In this document: positions 52,583 through 62,659 of the stretch, piece after piece
How the letters are laid out: each line of letters starts with the position of its first letter
Position numbering within the stretch: position 1 is the stretch's first letter
Position numbers and translations under genes: made by a program
Assembly: GCF_001456355.1 (NCBI RefSeq)
Contig: NZ_CP010271.1
Span: 1,488,001 to 1,552,000, forward strand
DNA length: 64,000 bases
Origin: Mycobacteroides saopaulense
GTDB lineage: Bacteria > Actinomycetota > Actinomycetes > Mycobacteriales > Mycobacteriaceae
Reading direction: 5' to 3'
Notes under the pieces: generated by a model
What the model was told of the DNA's origin: nothing
Databases searched by the model: none
The model's input: the letters and a program-made list of their open reading frames with translations, nothing else

Positions 52583-53362
52583 GTGGCTGCCGCGACGATC
52601 TTCTACGTCGAGCGGGTCCCGTCCGTGGGTGAGCAGGTGGTCCTCGACGGCGACGAGGGTCATCACGCCGCGCGGGTGCTGCGCATGCGGGCCGGTGAGC
52701 CCGTGATGGTGTGCGACGGCGCGGGCGAGGTCGGTGACGGTGTGGTTGCCTCCGTCGACCGCGCGGGCCTGACGATCGACGTGACCGGGCGCTGGAGTGT
52801 TGGCGCCGCGACTCCCAAAGTGACTGTGGTGCAGGCACTTCCCAAATCGGATCGCTCCGAGCTGGCCGTCGATCTGGCGGTGGAGGCCGGTGCCGACGAG
52901 ATCGTCCCGTGGCAGGCACAGCGCTGTGTGTCGCGTTGGGACGCAAAGGCGGCGAAGGGTCGGCAGCGCTGGGAGGCCGTCGCCCGCGCGGCGTCGCGCC
53001 AGTCCCGGCGGGCCAACCTGCCCATGGTGGCGGACTTGCATTCGACCGTGCAGCTTGCCGAGTTCGTCGGTGCTCGGGTCGCGGGCGGAGCCGTCGTGCT
53101 GGTGCTGCACGAGTCGGCGCAGTCCGGGCTCAGCACCCTGAAGGAGCGGTTGTCGTCGGCTCCGGCGGTGGTGTTGGTCGTTGGCCCCGAGGGCGGCGTC
53201 GCGGACGAGGAGCTGGGCGTTTTGACGGCAGCAGGTGCGGTTCCGGTGCGTTTGGGGCCGACGGTATTGCGCACCTCCAGTGCCGCCGCCGTCGCACTGG
53301 GGGCGCTCGGGGTGCTGACGGATCGGTGGACCGGTGGGCCGCTGGTGCACGGTGAGCGCTAA
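52583..53362 (+). CDS. rsmE: 16S rRNA m3U1498 methyltransferase
   Basis: A protein of 259 residues of the SPOUT class. N-terminal PUA-like domain (GDEGHHAARVLRMRAGEPV), then the knotted SAM-binding domain with VVLVVGPEGGVADEELGVL and VRLGPTVLRTSSAAAVALG. It methylates U1498 of 16S rRNA. The GTG at 52583 lies 3 bases after the dnaJ2 stop. Confidence 0.93.
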   Translation: MAAATIFYVERVPSVGEQVVLDGDEGHHAARVLRMRAGEPVMVCDGAGEVGDGVVASVDRAGLTIDVTGRWSVGAATPKVTVVQALPKSDRSELAVDLAVEAGADEIVPWQAQRCVSRWDAKAAKGRQRWEAVARAASRQSRRANLPMVADLHSTVQLAEFVGARVAGGAVVLVLHESAQSGLSTLKERLSSAPAVVLVVGPEGGVADEELGVLTAAGAVPVRLGPTVLRTSSAAAVALGALGVLTDRWTGGPLVHGER

Positions 53363-53439
53363 TCGCGTGGAGGCTGACGGTTGCCGGCGGTAAACTCGAA
53401 GCAACTTCACAACCCAAGAAAGCAGGCGACCTTAACCAC

Positions 53440-54492
53440 GTGACGAGCCGAGAAGAAGGTGCCGCTGCCCCGTCTGTGTCTACTCCGGACGTACGCAGCA
53501 GCGTCGAGATTCCGAACGATCTCATCATGGGCCTGTTGGGTTCAGCTGATGAAAATCTGCGCGAGCTTGAGGACGTCCTGCCCGCCGATGTCCACGCCCG
53601 CGGCAACACCATCACCTTCACGGGCGAACCCGCCGACGTGGCGTTGGCCGAGCGGGTGATCTCCGAGCTGATCGTGATCGCCCGGCGCGGTCAACAGCTC
53701 ACCCCCTCGACGGTGCGCCATACCGTGGGAATGCTGACCAGCGACGGTGACGAGTCGCCCGCCGAGGTGCTGAGCCTGGACATTCTGTCGCGACGCGGCA
53801 AGACCATCCGCCCGAAGACGCTGAACCAGAAGCGCTATGTGGACGCGATCGATGCCAACACGATCGTGTTCGGCATCGGCCCGGCCGGTACCGGCAAGAC
53901 GTATCTGGCAATGGCCAAGGCGGTCAACGCGTTACAGAGCAAGCAGGTCACCCGCATCATCCTGACGCGGCCCGCCGTGGAGGCCGGGGAGCGGCTGGGA
54001 TTCCTGCCGGGCACGCTCAGCGAGAAGATCGACCCGTACCTGCGGCCGCTGTACGACGCGCTGCACGACATGATGGATCCCGAGCTGATCCCCAAGCTGA
54101 TGGACGCGGGGGTCATCGAGGTGGCACCGCTGGCCTACATGCGCGGCCGGACCATCAACGACGCGTTCATCATTCTCGACGAGGCGCAGAACACCACCGC
54201 CGAGCAGATGAAGATGTTCCTCACCCGGTTGGGGTTCGGCTCCAAGATCGTGGTGACCGGTGACATCACCCAGGTGGACCTGCCGGGCAATGCCCGTTCG
54301 GGGCTGCGCGCGGCGATGGACATCCTCGACAACATCGAGGGAATTCACTTCTCGGAGTTGACTAGTGCCGACGTGGTTCGCCATCGGCTGGTGTCGGAGA
54401 TCGTGGATGCTTACGCGCGGTTCGAGGACTCGGACCTGACAGGCAATCGCGCGCAGCGGCGTGCGTCGGGGAACCGGAGTCGGCACCGATGA
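53440..54492 (+). CDS. phoH: PhoH-family ATPase
   Basis: A protein of 350 residues. Walker [19 protein letters not shown] at about residues 143-160, Walker [12 protein letters not shown], and the PhoH sequence [18 protein letters not shown]. The N-terminal 130 residues hold a KH-like segment ([20 protein letters not shown]). PhoH proteins are putative RNA helicase/ATPases; here, as in most actinobacteria, it is coupled to ybeY (4-base overlap), which suggests a shared role in rRNA processing. GTG start at 53440. Confidence 0.93.
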   Translation: MTSREEGAAAPSVSTPDVRSSVEIPNDLIMGLLGSADENLRELEDVLPADVHARGNTITFTGEPADVALAERVISELIVIARRGQQLTPSTVRHTVGMLTSDGDESPAEVLSLDILSRRGKTIRPKTLNQKRYVDAIDANTIVFGIGPAGTGKTYLAMAKAVNALQSKQVTRIILTRPAVEAGERLGFLPGTLSEKIDPYLRPLYDALHDMMDPELIPKLMDAGVIEVAPLAYMRGRTINDAFIILDEAQNTTAEQMKMFLTRLGFGSKIVVTGDITQVDLPGNARSGLRAAMDILDNIEGIHFSELTSADVVRHRLVSEIVDAYARFEDSDLTGNRAQRRASGNRSRHR

Positions 54493-55001
54493 GCATTGAG
54501 GTCGTCAACGAGTCGGGTATCGACGTCGCCGAGGGCGAGTTGGTGAGCGTGGCTCGTTTCGCCATCGCGGCAATGGATGTCCACCCGGCAGCCGAACTTT
54601 CGATGATGCTCGTCGACCTCGCGGCCATGGCGGACCTGCACATGAGGTGGATGGACCTGCCCGGCCCCACCGACGTGATGTCGTTCCCGATGGACGAGCT
54701 GGAGCCCGGGGGACGTCCCGACGCGCCCGAGCCCGGCCCGTCGATGCTGGGTGACATCGTGCTGTGCCCCCAGTTCGCGGCCGAACAGGCGGAGGCGGCG
54801 GGGCATTCGCTGGCGCACGAGCTCGCGCTGCTGACCGTGCACGGTGTGTTGCACCTGCTCGGCTACGACCACGCCGAACCCGAGGAAGAGCGCGAGATGT
54901 TCGCGCTGCAGAACCAGCTGCTGCAGGACTGGTATGAGCAGCAGGCTCAGCTGTACCGCGACAGCCGGCTGCTCGACAAGTCGCGCAACTTCGACGAGTG
55001 A
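54489..55001 (+). CDS. ybeY: Endoribonuclease YbeY, 16S rRNA maturation
   Basis: A protein of 170 residues with the zinc-binding motif [17 protein letters not shown] (His-x3-His-x5-His). [13 protein letters not shown] and [14 protein letters not shown] are the other family blocks. Required for 16S 3'-end processing and ribosome quality control. Overlaps phoH by ATGA. Slightly acidic C-terminal extension ([12 protein letters not shown]). Confidence 0.95.
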   Translation: MSIEVVNESGIDVAEGELVSVARFAIAAMDVHPAAELSMMLVDLAAMADLHMRWMDLPGPTDVMSFPMDELEPGGRPDAPEPGPSMLGDIVLCPQFAAEQAEAAGHSLAHELALLTVHGVLHLLGYDHAEPEEEREMFALQNQLLQDWYEQQAQLYRDSRLLDKSRNFDE

Positions 55002-55035
55002 TGAGCGTCTTGCGCGAAGAACGTTGGTTTTGAGT

Positions 55036-56343
55036 ATGTCTGGCATAGGGCTGCTGCTGGCGGCGATTGTGCTCGTCGGCCTGGGCGGTGCGTTCGCGGC
55101 CATCGACGCGGCCATCAACACGGTCTCCTCGGCGCGCGTCGACGAGCTGGTTCGTGAGGAAAGGCCGGGCGCGGTAAGGCTTTCGGCCGTCATCCGGGAG
55201 CGCCCACGGTACGTGAACCTGGTCGTGCTGCTGCGCACCACCTGCGAGATCCTCTCGACGGTGTTCCTGGTGGGTTACCTGACCGCCCGGATGAGTCTGG
55301 GTGCGGCACTGATGATCTCGGCGATCGTCATGGTGGTGACGAGCTTCGTGGCGATCGGGGTGGGTCCACGTACGTTGGGACGCCAGCACGCGTACTCGAT
55401 CGCGCTGGGTGCCGCCGTTCCGCTGCAGGTGATTTCGGTGCTGCTGGGCCCCATTTCGCGACTGCTCATCGTGCTCGGTAACGCGGTGACGCCCGGCCGC
55501 GGATTCCGCAACGGACCGTTCGCCTCCGAAATCGAGCTGCGCGAGGTCGTCGACATGGCGCAGCAGCGCGGCGTGGTGGCCGATGACGAACGCCGGATGA
55601 TTCAGTCGGTGTTCGAGCTGGGCGACACCCCGGCCCGCGAGGTGATGGTGCCCCGCACCGAGATGGTGTGGATCGAAAGTGATAAAACAGCCGGCCAAGC
55701 CACGTCACTCGCGGTGCGCAGCGGACACTCCCGCATCCCGGTTGTCGGCGAGAACGTCGACGATGTGGTCGGCGTGGTGTTTCTCAAAGACCTTGTGCAG
55801 CAGACGTACTACTCGGTGAACGGTGGGCGAGACGTCACCGTGGCCCAGGTGATGAGGCCAGCGGTGTTCGTTCCGGACTCCAAGCCACTGGACGAGCTGC
55901 TGCGTGAGATGCAGCAGCACCGCAAGCACATGGCGCTGCTGGTGGACGAGTACGGGGCGATCGCCGGGCTGGTGACCATCGAGGACGTGCTGGAGGAGAT
56001 CGTCGGGGAGATCGCCGACGAGTACGACCACGATGAGGTCGCCCCGGTGGAGGATCTGGGCGACAAGACGTTCCGCGTTTCGGCCAGGCTGCCGATCGAG
56101 GACCTAGGGGAGTTGTACGACATCGAGTTCGATGAGGACCTGGACGTCGAGACCGTCGGCGGCCTGTTGGCGCTCGACCTGGGCCGTGTGCCGCTGCCGG
56201 GCGCGAAGGTCGCCTCGCATGGACTTTTGTTACAGGCTGAGGGTGGTCCGGACACGCGTGGCCGGGTGCGCATCGGCACGATCCTGGTGCAGCCCGACCC
56301 CGATGCGACAAGCGACGAGAAAGCGGAGGAAAAAGATGACTGA
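55036..56343 (+). CDS. CorC/HlyC-family CBS-domain membrane protein
   Basis: A protein of 435 residues. The N-terminal DUF21 region has three to four membrane helices ([21 protein letters not shown]). Then a CBS pair ([17 protein letters not shown] through [12 protein letters not shown], and [20 protein letters not shown] with [20 protein letters not shown]), and a C-terminal transporter-associated domain ([19 protein letters not shown]). The class takes part in magnesium or cobalt efflux. It lies between ybeY and era, the conserved order. ATG 55036 chosen for the membrane start. Confidence 0.9.
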   Translation: MSGIGLLLAAIVLVGLGGAFAAIDAAINTVSSARVDELVREERPGAVRLSAVIRERPRYVNLVVLLRTTCEILSTVFLVGYLTARMSLGAALMISAIVMVVTSFVAIGVGPRTLGRQHAYSIALGAAVPLQVISVLLGPISRLLIVLGNAVTPGRGFRNGPFASEIELREVVDMAQQRGVVADDERRMIQSVFELGDTPAREVMVPRTEMVWIESDKTAGQATSLAVRSGHSRIPVVGENVDDVVGVVFLKDLVQQTYYSVNGGRDVTVAQVMRPAVFVPDSKPLDELLREMQQHRKHMALLVDEYGAIAGLVTIEDVLEEIVGEIADEYDHDEVAPVEDLGDKTFRVSARLPIEDLGELYDIEFDEDLDVETVGGLLALDLGRVPLPGAKVASHGLLLQAEGGPDTRGRVRIGTILVQPDPDATSDEKAEEKDD

Positions 56344-56662
56344 GCTGGACGCCGAAGACAACAAGCTCGTCGTGCTGGCCCGTGGCGCGATGGGTCGTGC
56401 CGGGGCGACGTCGGGGGCGGCGGTGCGTGACGGCGATGGCCGCACGTATGCCGGTGCGCCGGTGTCGCTTACGGATCTGTCGCTGACCGCGCTGCAGGCG
56501 GCCGTGGCGGCCGCGGTGTCCAGCGGCGCGACGGCCATCGAGGCGGCGGTGCTCGTCGGCGGCTCACACGAGGACCCGGGTCTCGCGGCGGTGCGGGAGC
56601 TGTCACCGTCGGCGACCGTCATCGTGACCGACCGCACCGGTGTGCCCGCGGGGCAACTGTGA
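56336..56662 (+). CDS. Degenerate cytidine-deaminase-like small protein (Rv2365c-like)
   Basis: A protein of 108 residues. Its layout ([51 protein letters not shown]) matches the fold of short cytidine deaminases, but the zinc motifs HAE and PCxxC are missing, so it is probably not a deaminase. It overlaps the CorC gene by 8 bases and the era start by 4, so it is translated with era. Conserved in this position in mycobacteria; role unknown. Confidence 0.82.
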   Translation: MTELDAEDNKLVVLARGAMGRAGATSGAAVRDGDGRTYAGAPVSLTDLSLTALQAAVAAAVSSGATAIEAAVLVGGSHEDPGLAAVRELSPSATVIVTDRTGVPAGQL

Positions 56663-57573
56663 GTTCGCAGGAATTCCGTTCGGGCTTTGTCTGTTTCGTC
56701 GGTCGGCCGAACACCGGCAAGTCGACGCTGACCAATGCGCTGGTCGGGCAGAAGGTCGCCATCACGTCGAACCGGCCGCAGACCACCCGGCACACGATTC
56801 GCGGGATCGTGCACCGCGAGGATTTCCAGATCGTGCTGGTCGACACCCCGGGACTGCACCGCCCGCGCACGCTGCTCGGGCAGCGGCTGAACGACCTTGT
56901 GCGCGATACGTATTCCGAGGTCGACGTGATCGGGCTGTGCATCCCGGCCGATGAGGGCATCGGGCCGGGGGACAAGTGGATCTACGAGCAGATCAAGCTT
57001 GTCGCGCCGCGCACCACGCTCGTCGCGATCGTCACCAAGATCGACAAGGTGAGCAAGGAGAAGGTCGCCGAACAGCTGCTGTCGGTGTCGCAGCTGGTCG
57101 GCCCGGATGTGGACATCGTGCCGGTATCGGCCGTCTCCGGTGCCCAAGTCGAGGTGCTGACAGAGGTTTTGGCGTCCAAGCTGGCGCCGGGGCCGGCGTT
57201 CTACCCCGATGGTGAGCTGACCGACGAGCCCGAAGAGGTGCTCATGGCCGAGCTGATCCGTGAGGCCGCGCTCGAAGGCGTGCGTGACGAGCTGCCGCAC
57301 TCGCTGGCGGTGGTCATCGACGAGTGCAGCGAGCGCGAGGGGCGGCCCGAAGGCTCCGAGCTGATCGACGTGCACGCGATTCTCTATGTCGAGCGGGACA
57401 GCCAGAAGGGCATCGTGATCGGCAAGGGCGGTTCGCGGCTGCGCGAGGTCGGGACCAACGCGCGCAGGCAGATCGAAAAGCTGCTCGGCACAAAGGTTTT
57501 CCTGGATCTTCGGGTGAAGGTCGCCAAGAACTGGCAGCGCGACCCCAAGCAACTCGGCAAGCTGGGGTTCTGA
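56659..57573 (+). CDS. era: GTPase Era
   Basis: A protein of 304 residues: G1 GRPNTGKSTL, G2 region PQTTRHTIRG, G3 DTPGLH, G4 TKIDKV, and a C-terminal KH domain with GIVIGKGGSRLREVGTNAR. Era binds the 3' end of 16S rRNA in small-subunit assembly, in keeping with ybeY upstream. GTG start at 56659. A 65-base palindromic repeat starts 22 bases after the stop. Confidence 0.97.
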   Translation: MSSQEFRSGFVCFVGRPNTGKSTLTNALVGQKVAITSNRPQTTRHTIRGIVHREDFQIVLVDTPGLHRPRTLLGQRLNDLVRDTYSEVDVIGLCIPADEGIGPGDKWIYEQIKLVAPRTTLVAIVTKIDKVSKEKVAEQLLSVSQLVGPDVDIVPVSAVSGAQVEVLTEVLASKLAPGPAFYPDGELTDEPEEVLMAELIREAALEGVRDELPHSLAVVIDECSEREGRPEGSELIDVHAILYVERDSQKGIVIGKGGSRLREVGTNARRQIEKLLGTKVFLDLRVKVAKNWQRDPKQLGKLGF

Positions 57574-57594
57574 GCGGCGCCCAGAACCCCTTCC

Positions 57595-57659
57595 CGCCGA
57601 CACGCCGTGTCGTGGCGGTTTCGTATCGCACAAGTTCGCCACTAACAGGCGTGTCGGCG
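57595..57659. repeat. Palindromic repeat, left copy
   Basis: A 65-base element with 12-base perfect terminal inverted repeats (CGCCGACACGCC and GGCGTGTCGGCG), a 5-base spacer, a second stem GTGGCG/CGCCAC and a 19-base loop (GTTTCGTATCGCACAAGTT). The near-identical reverse complement lies at 58552-58613, beyond the DUF559-type gene. The nested stems could form a cruciform or an RNA terminator hairpin for era. Confidence 0.9.
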
Positions 57660-57699
57660 ACGGCGTTCTTTTGTCGGTGGTCCGTGGCAGGGTCCGCCC

Positions 57700-58548
57700 A
57701 TGGACAAACTCATCGTGGGCAGCGAGGCCATCGCTGCGGGGGTGCTCACGCGGCACGAGCTTCGTCAGCACTATGACGCCGTCTTTCGCGACGTGTACCT
57801 CCCGGTCGGGGTTGAGCTCACCGCGGGTGTGCGGGCCAAGGCGGCATACCTGTGGGCGGGTCGGCAGGCCGTGGTATGCGGGGTGTCGGCAGCGGCATTG
57901 CTCGGCAACCCGTACATCTCCGTCGAACGTGTGGTGGAGCTGAATCGGCAGCGGCGCAATGCGCCCCAGGGGATCGTGATCCGGGGTGATCGTCTTTCGC
58001 CCGACGAGTGCACGATGGTCGGCGATGTCGCCGTGACCACACGGGCGAGGACCATTTTCGATATCGGTCGACGGGTGCAGACGCATCGAGCAGTCGAGCT
58101 GACGGACGTGCTGCTGCGCGATTGTGATGCCACCGAGGTGGACGCACTGGTCGCTCGACATCGCGGTGCCCGTGGACTCCGGCGTCTGCAGAACGTGCTC
58201 TTCCTGGCAGACCCCGGGGCGGAATCCGTGCAGGAGACCCGGTTGCGTCTGTGTCTTGTGAGCGGCGGGCTGCCGCGGCCAGAGACTCAGATCGAGCTCC
58301 GGGGTTCCGGAGGGCGAGTGGTTCGCCTAGATATGGGCTGGCGAGCCGAACGCTTGGCGGCCGAATTCGACGGCGCGCAGCACTGGGGAGATTCGGCGCA
58401 GCATCGTCGCGATATCGAGCGACAGGAGTTCATCGCGGCCATGGGGTGGAAGCTCATTCGGGTAAGTCGCGATCAACTCGCCAACGACCCGGGCGCGGTC
58501 CTCGCGCGTGTCAGGTCCGCTTATCGGTCCAGAGCGCAGGCGGCCTGA
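57700..58548 (+). CDS. DUF559-type nuclease-like protein with AbiEi-like N-terminus
   Basis: A protein of 282 residues. The N-terminal 160 residues resemble the AbiEi-antitoxin-like lead common to actinobacterial DUF559 proteins (GVLTRHELRQHYDAVFRDVYL, VCGVSAAALLG, VTTRARTIFDIGR). The C-terminal part has a PD-(D/E)XK/Vsr-like core: VRLDMGWRAERLAAEFDGAQHW, then RRDIERQEFIAAMGWKLIRVS. Such genes are numerous in mycobacteria and of unknown role. It is inserted between era and amiA2, genes that are adjacent in M. tuberculosis, and lies exactly between two inverted palindromic repeats, so it looks like a mobile cassette. Confidence 0.8.
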   Translation: MDKLIVGSEAIAAGVLTRHELRQHYDAVFRDVYLPVGVELTAGVRAKAAYLWAGRQAVVCGVSAAALLGNPYISVERVVELNRQRRNAPQGIVIRGDRLSPDECTMVGDVAVTTRARTIFDIGRRVQTHRAVELTDVLLRDCDATEVDALVARHRGARGLRRLQNVLFLADPGAESVQETRLRLCLVSGGLPRPETQIELRGSGGRVVRLDMGWRAERLAAEFDGAQHWGDSAQHRRDIERQEFIAAMGWKLIRVSRDQLANDPGAVLARVRSAYRSRAQAA

Positions 58549-58551
58549 TTT

Positions 58552-58613
58552 CGACACGCCCGCTCGTGGCGACCTTGTGCGATACGAAACCGCCACCACA
58601 CGGCGTGTCGGCG
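58552..58613. repeat. Palindromic repeat, right copy (inverted)
   Basis: CGACACGCC, 5-base spacer, GTGGCG, a 19-base loop ACCTTGTGCGATACGAAAC, CGCCAC, 5-base spacer, GGCGTGTCGGCG. The loop is the reverse complement of that in the left copy with one difference, so the two copies are inverted relative to each other. It starts 4 bases after the stop of the DUF559-type gene. Confidence 0.9.
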
Positions 58614-58659
58614 CAGGGGCGGCGCGGGGATGACGGCCGCGCGGAACGCGGCACGTCCC

Positions 58660-60060
58660 TCACCACCAGGGGTCGGGGGTTTCCGATGCCCAGTCGTTCA
58701 CCGACTCCAGCTGCGCGGCAAGGGAAATCAGCAGCGGCTCGCTGTTCGCCGGACCCATCAGCTGCACGCCGATCGGCAACCCGTCCTCGGTGAATCCGGC
58801 GGGCACATTGATCGACGGCCAGCCGAGCACGTTCCACGGCCACGTCATCGGACAGGCGCCGATCTGCCCGCGATCCGTTGCCACACTGCCGATGTCGTCG
58901 AAATCGTAGATACCCGTCGGTGGTTGCGCGGTGGTCGGTGCCAGCACCACGTTGAAGCTGCCGAAGATCTTGCCGACGCGCGCCTGCAATCGCGGTTCGG
59001 CGGCCCGCGCTCGTCGCAACACCCAACCGGCCAGTCGCCGACCGGTGCGCATGTTCGTGACCGTCCGCGGGTCCCAGTGCGCCCCGGCATCGAGCCGATC
59101 CCGCCAGGGGAGCAGCCCGGCCGTGGCCCGCGGCAGGAAGTTCAGGCCGAGCCCGACACCGTAATCCGGGTCGCCCTCGGACACCATGTGCCCGAGGGAG
59201 CGCAGCTGATGACCGACGTATCGGGTGGCGGCCTCGATCGTGGGATGAATGTGCGCGGAGAATCCAGAGAACGGCACCTTGAGCGACAACGCGACGCGCA
59301 GCTGACCCGGGTCCTCGTGGACGGCGTCGAGAACCCGAACATGGGGCGGCTTGTGCAGATCCCCGGCGACATTCCCCGACGCCGCGTCCAGCAGCAGTGC
59401 GGCGTCGGCGACCGTGCGGGCCAACGGCCCGTGGACCGTTATCCCGTTGAACGCCTCCGCCAGTGGCCACGTGGAGATCCGGCCGCGCTGCGGCTTGATG
59501 CCGATCAGATGCGTCCAGGCCGCCGGAATCCGGATGCTTCCGGCCCCGTCCGAACCGATGGCGCCCGCGACCAGCCCGGCGGCCACCGCTGCGGCGCTGC
59601 CGCCGGAGGACCCGCCGGGGGTGTGGCCGCGGCTCCACGGATTGCGGGTGTGCCCGAAGCCGGGCCCGCTGGTGAAGCCCCATTGGCCCAACTCGCAGGT
59701 GTTGGTCTTGCCGACGATCACCGCCCCGGCGGCGCGCAGCCGGCGCACCAGCTCGGCATCCTCGGACTCCGAGCCGACGGCCCCTGCGGTACCGAACGCG
59801 GTGGGCGTTCCCGCCAGATCCGTGTCGTCCTTGATGGCGATGGGCACCCCGAGCAACGGGAGCCGCTGACCGGCCGCTAACCGCTTGTCGGCCGCGGTGG
59901 CCTCGGCGAGGGCGCTCTTGGTGCACACCACCCGGAACGCGTTGAGTGTCGACTGGCTGGACTTGATCGCGTTGAGCGCCGCAAGGGTCAGCGAAACGGA
60001 GCTGACCGAACCCTCCACCAGCGCGGAGGCCTGGGACGTCAGCGTGGGAAAGCCCGACAT
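58660..60060 (-). CDS. amiA2: Amidase (amidase-signature family)
   Basis: A protein of 466 residues with the Ser-cisSer-Lys triad: Lys in VPIAIKDDTDLAG, the glycine/serine box TPGGSSGGSAAAVAAGL, and GSDGAGSIRIPAAWTHLIG carrying the nucleophile serine. It hydrolyses carboxamides; the natural substrate is unknown. Corresponds to Rv2363 by position. Divergent from recO, with a 73-base gap, and convergent with the inserted DUF559-type gene. Confidence 0.92.
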   Translation of the reverse strand: MSGFPTLTSQASALVEGSVSSVSLTLAALNAIKSSQSTLNAFRVVCTKSALAEATAADKRLAAGQRLPLLGVPIAIKDDTDLAGTPTAFGTAGAVGSESEDAELVRRLRAAGAVIVGKTNTCELGQWGFTSGPGFGHTRNPWSRGHTPGGSSGGSAAAVAAGLVAGAIGSDGAGSIRIPAAWTHLIGIKPQRGRISTWPLAEAFNGITVHGPLARTVADAALLLDAASGNVAGDLHKPPHVRVLDAVHEDPGQLRVALSLKVPFSGFSAHIHPTIEAATRYVGHQLRSLGHMVSEGDPDYGVGLGLNFLPRATAGLLPWRDRLDAGAHWDPRTVTNMRTGRRLAGWVLRRARAAEPRLQARVGKIFGSFNVVLAPTTAQPPTGIYDFDDIGSVATDRGQIGACPMTWPWNVLGWPSINVPAGFTEDGLPIGVQLMGPANSEPLLISLAAQLESVNDWASETPDPWW

Positions 60061-60133
60061 GACCAGAAGGGTAAGCCGTCGAAATAGTGCGTCAATGCGG
60101 GGATTCGTCGGTACCAGATGGGAAACTACCCGA

Positions 60134-60919
60134 ATGCGGCTTTATCGGGATCGTGCTGTCGTGCTGCGACAGCACAAGCTCGGCGAGGCCGATCGCATCG
60201 TGACCCTGCTGACCCGCCAGCACGGCTTGGTGCGCGCGGTGGCCAAGGGCGTGCGCCGCACCCGCAGTAAGTTCGGGTCACGGCTGGAACCGTTCGCGCA
60301 TATCGACGTGCAGCTGCATCCGGGGCGCAATCTCGACATCGTCACCCAGGTGCAGGCCATCGACGCCTTCGCCGCGGACATCGTCAGTGACTACGGCCGG
60401 TACACCACCGCCTGCGCCATCCTGGAGACCGCCGAACGGATCGCCGGTGAGGAACGGTCTCCGGCCGTCGCCCTGCACCGCCTCACCGTCGGCGCACTGC
60501 GGGCCATCGCCGACCAACAGCGCTCCCGCGAGCTGGTTCTCGACGCATACCTGTTGCGCGCCATGAGCATTGCCGGGTGGGCTCCCGCTATCAGCGAATG
60601 CGCCCGCTGCGCCAACCCCGGTCCGCATCGGGCCTTCCACGTGGCGGCGGGCGGCAGCGTGTGTGTGCACTGTCGTCCTGCGGGTGCGGTGACCCCGCCG
60701 CAGGGTGTGCTGGAGCTGATGGCGGCGCTTCATGACGGCGACTGGGCGGCCACCGATGACGTGCCGCAGGCCCTGCGAACACAGGCCAGCGGATTGATCG
60801 CGGCGCATTTGCAGTGGCATCTGGAACGCAAGCTGCGGACACTCCCGCTCGTCGAACGTGGCAGCAGGTTAAATATGAGCCATGGTGAAGAGCAGCCAGC
60901 CCGATCCGCAGCAGGATAA
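60134..60919 (+). CDS. recO: DNA repair protein RecO
   Basis: A protein of 261 residues. OB-fold N-terminus ([39 protein letters not shown]), helical middle, and a four-cysteine zinc site (ECARCANPG and VCVHCRPAG). It loads RecA onto SSB-coated DNA with RecR. The ATG at 60134 gives the family N-terminus; a long in-frame extension to 59885 overlaps amiA2 and was rejected. The last 38 bases overlap uppS. Confidence 0.94.
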   Translation: MRLYRDRAVVLRQHKLGEADRIVTLLTRQHGLVRAVAKGVRRTRSKFGSRLEPFAHIDVQLHPGRNLDIVTQVQAIDAFAADIVSDYGRYTTACAILETAERIAGEERSPAVALHRLTVGALRAIADQQRSRELVLDAYLLRAMSIAGWAPAISECARCANPGPHRAFHVAAGGSVCVHCRPAGAVTPPQGVLELMAALHDGDWAATDDVPQALRTQASGLIAAHLQWHLERKLRTLPLVERGSRLNMSHGEEQPARSAAG

Positions 60920-61790
60920 GTACTACACCGACTGGGCCGACGTACCTCAGGGCTACAACCCGACGTTCCCGGACAAGACGGTGTTTCCTGCTGTTTTCCC
61001 CAAGCTGCTGCCCGGTGTGGGCCCCGGCGGCACCCGGCCGCATCCCGCCCCCAAGCACCCCTCGGGTGCCACGCCGCCGACCATTCCCAAGGAACTGGTT
61101 CCCCGGCACGTCGCGGTGGTGATGGACGGCAACGGCCGCTGGGCCCGCGCCCGCGGGCTGCCGCGCACCGAGGGTCACAAGATGGGCGAGGCCACCATGA
61201 TGGACATGGTGTGTGGTGCCATCGAGATGGGCATTCCGTGGCTCACCACCTACGCGTTCTCGACGGAGAACTGGCGCCGCCCCGCCGACGAAGTTCGCTT
61301 TCTCATGGGCTTCAACCGCGACGTGGTCAAGCGGCGACGGCACGATCTGAACAACATGGGTGTGCGGTTCCGATGGGCCGGCCAGAAGACGCGACTGTGG
61401 AGCAGCGTCTACAAGGAGCTCGAGATCACCGAGGAGCTCACCAAGAACAACAGCACCCTGACGTTGACCACTTGTATCAACTACGGTGGCCGGGCCGAAA
61501 TCGCCGAGGCGACAAGGAGAATCGCCCGTCTGGTGGAATCCGGGCAGCTCAAGCCGGACCGCATCACCGAGGAGACCATCGCCAAATATCTCGATGAGCC
61601 CGATATGCCCGACGTCGACCTGTTTCTGCGGCCCTCCGGCGAGTTCCGATCCAGCAACTTCATGATGTGGCAGTCGGCCTATGCCGAGTTCGTGTTCCAG
61701 GAGAAGATGTACCCGGACTTCGACCGCCGCGACCTGTGGGCGGCCTGCCTGGAATACGCCCAGCGTGACCGGCGATTCGGGTCGGCGTGA
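60882..61790 (+). CDS. uppS: Decaprenyl diphosphate synthase (cis-prenyltransferase)
   Basis: A protein of 302 residues. It has the catalytic start [27 protein letters not shown], and the C-terminal [19 protein letters not shown] and [17 protein letters not shown]. It adds isoprene units to make the C50 lipid carrier for peptidoglycan, arabinogalactan and lipoarabinomannan. The first 75 residues are a proline-rich lead typical of mycobacterial Rv2361c. The ATG lies within the recO end; overlap with the next gene by 4 bases. Confidence 0.95.
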   Translation: MVKSSQPDPQQDKYYTDWADVPQGYNPTFPDKTVFPAVFPKLLPGVGPGGTRPHPAPKHPSGATPPTIPKELVPRHVAVVMDGNGRWARARGLPRTEGHKMGEATMMDMVCGAIEMGIPWLTTYAFSTENWRRPADEVRFLMGFNRDVVKRRRHDLNNMGVRFRWAGQKTRLWSSVYKELEITEELTKNNSTLTLTTCINYGGRAEIAEATRRIARLVESGQLKPDRITEETIAKYLDEPDMPDVDLFLRPSGEFRSSNFMMWQSAYAEFVFQEKMYPDFDRRDLWAACLEYAQRDRRFGSA

Positions 61791-62200
61791 TGGCAGACCC
61801 CGAAGACGGAGCCGGCGAGATTCTCGATCGGGTGTACCGCGTGCTGCACCCGGTGCTGCCGGTCACCAGGGAACCCGACGGCGCATTGACCGCGGACTAC
61901 GAGGGCACCCTGACCTCGATCCGCGTCGTCACCATCGCGGCGGGCCTGGACGTGGTGTCGCTCTCGCAAGTGCTGGCCTGGGATGTGGCCGTCAACGCGA
62001 AGTCTCGTCATCTGGTGGACGGGCTTGCGCAGAAGTCCCTGTTCGGGAACATCCTGCTGATCGCCAAGGGACGTAAGGCAGACGTGTTGCTGCGCTACAA
62101 CTTTCCGGCCACCGGTATCGACGACGACGACGCGTTGATGACGCTGCTGATGATGGTGTTCGCCACGGGCGCCGACGCGCGAAAGGCGCTGGGCAACTAA
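61787..62200 (+). CDS. Conserved YbjN-fold-like protein (Rv2360c-like)
   Basis: A protein of 137 residues (GTG 61787 or ATG 61790). A mixed alpha/beta protein of the type seen in type III-chaperone-like/YbjN folds: [58 protein letters not shown]. The fold call is tentative. It overlaps the uppS stop and ends one base before the convergent furB stop. Function unknown. Confidence 0.78.
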   Translation: MMADPEDGAGEILDRVYRVLHPVLPVTREPDGALTADYEGTLTSIRVVTIAAGLDVVSLSQVLAWDVAVNAKSRHLVDGLAQKSLFGNILLIAKGRKADVLLRYNFPATGIDDDDALMTLLMMVFATGADARKALGN

Positions 62201-62659
62201 CTAAGAGCTTCGGCGTTCGGCGCTACAGCGGCTGCAGAAACCGAAGACCTCGACGGTGTGGTGCACCTCGGTGAAACCGTGCTCTTCGGCGATGTCGGTG
62301 GCCCATTTCTCGACCGCGCCCGCCTGCACCTCCACCGCGAAACCGCAACTCTGGCATACCAAGTGGTGGTGATGGCCGTCCGAACAGCGGCGGTACACCG
62401 ACTCTCCGGTGTCGTTGCGCAGCACGTCGACCTCGCCCGATGTCGACATGGACTGCAGCGTCCGGTAGACGGTGGTCAGGCCGATGCCCTCGCCCTCGCG
62501 TTTGAGCTCGTCGTGTAGCTCCTGCGCGGACTTGAACTCGTCGGTCCGCTTGAGCAGGGCGGTGATGGCGGCGCGCTGGCGGGTGGAACGTACGGTCCCG
62601 CGCAGGGCGGGCCGTTCCTCGCGGACGCTGGGGGGACCTCCGGCCTGCGTGGGCGTCAT
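62201..62659 (-). CDS. furB: Zinc uptake regulator FurB (Zur)
   Basis: A protein of 152 residues of the Fur family: TRQRAAITALLKRTDEFKSA and GIGLTTVYRTLQSMSTSGEV (winged helix), DGHHHHLVCQSCGF and FCSRCSAERRS (structural zinc cysteines). In mycobacteria FurB is the zinc-responsive repressor. Its ATG overlaps the smtB stop by 4 bases, so the two metal sensors are co-transcribed, as Rv2358-Rv2359. A Zur-type palindrome stands 0.8 kb upstream at 63451-63469, at another gene. Confidence 0.95.
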   Translation of the reverse strand: MTPTQAGGPPSVREERPALRGTVRSTRQRAAITALLKRTDEFKSAQELHDELKREGEGIGLTTVYRTLQSMSTSGEVDVLRNDTGESVYRRCSDGHHHHLVCQSCGFAVEVQAGAVEKWATDIAEEHGFTEVHHTVEVFGFCSRCSAERRSS

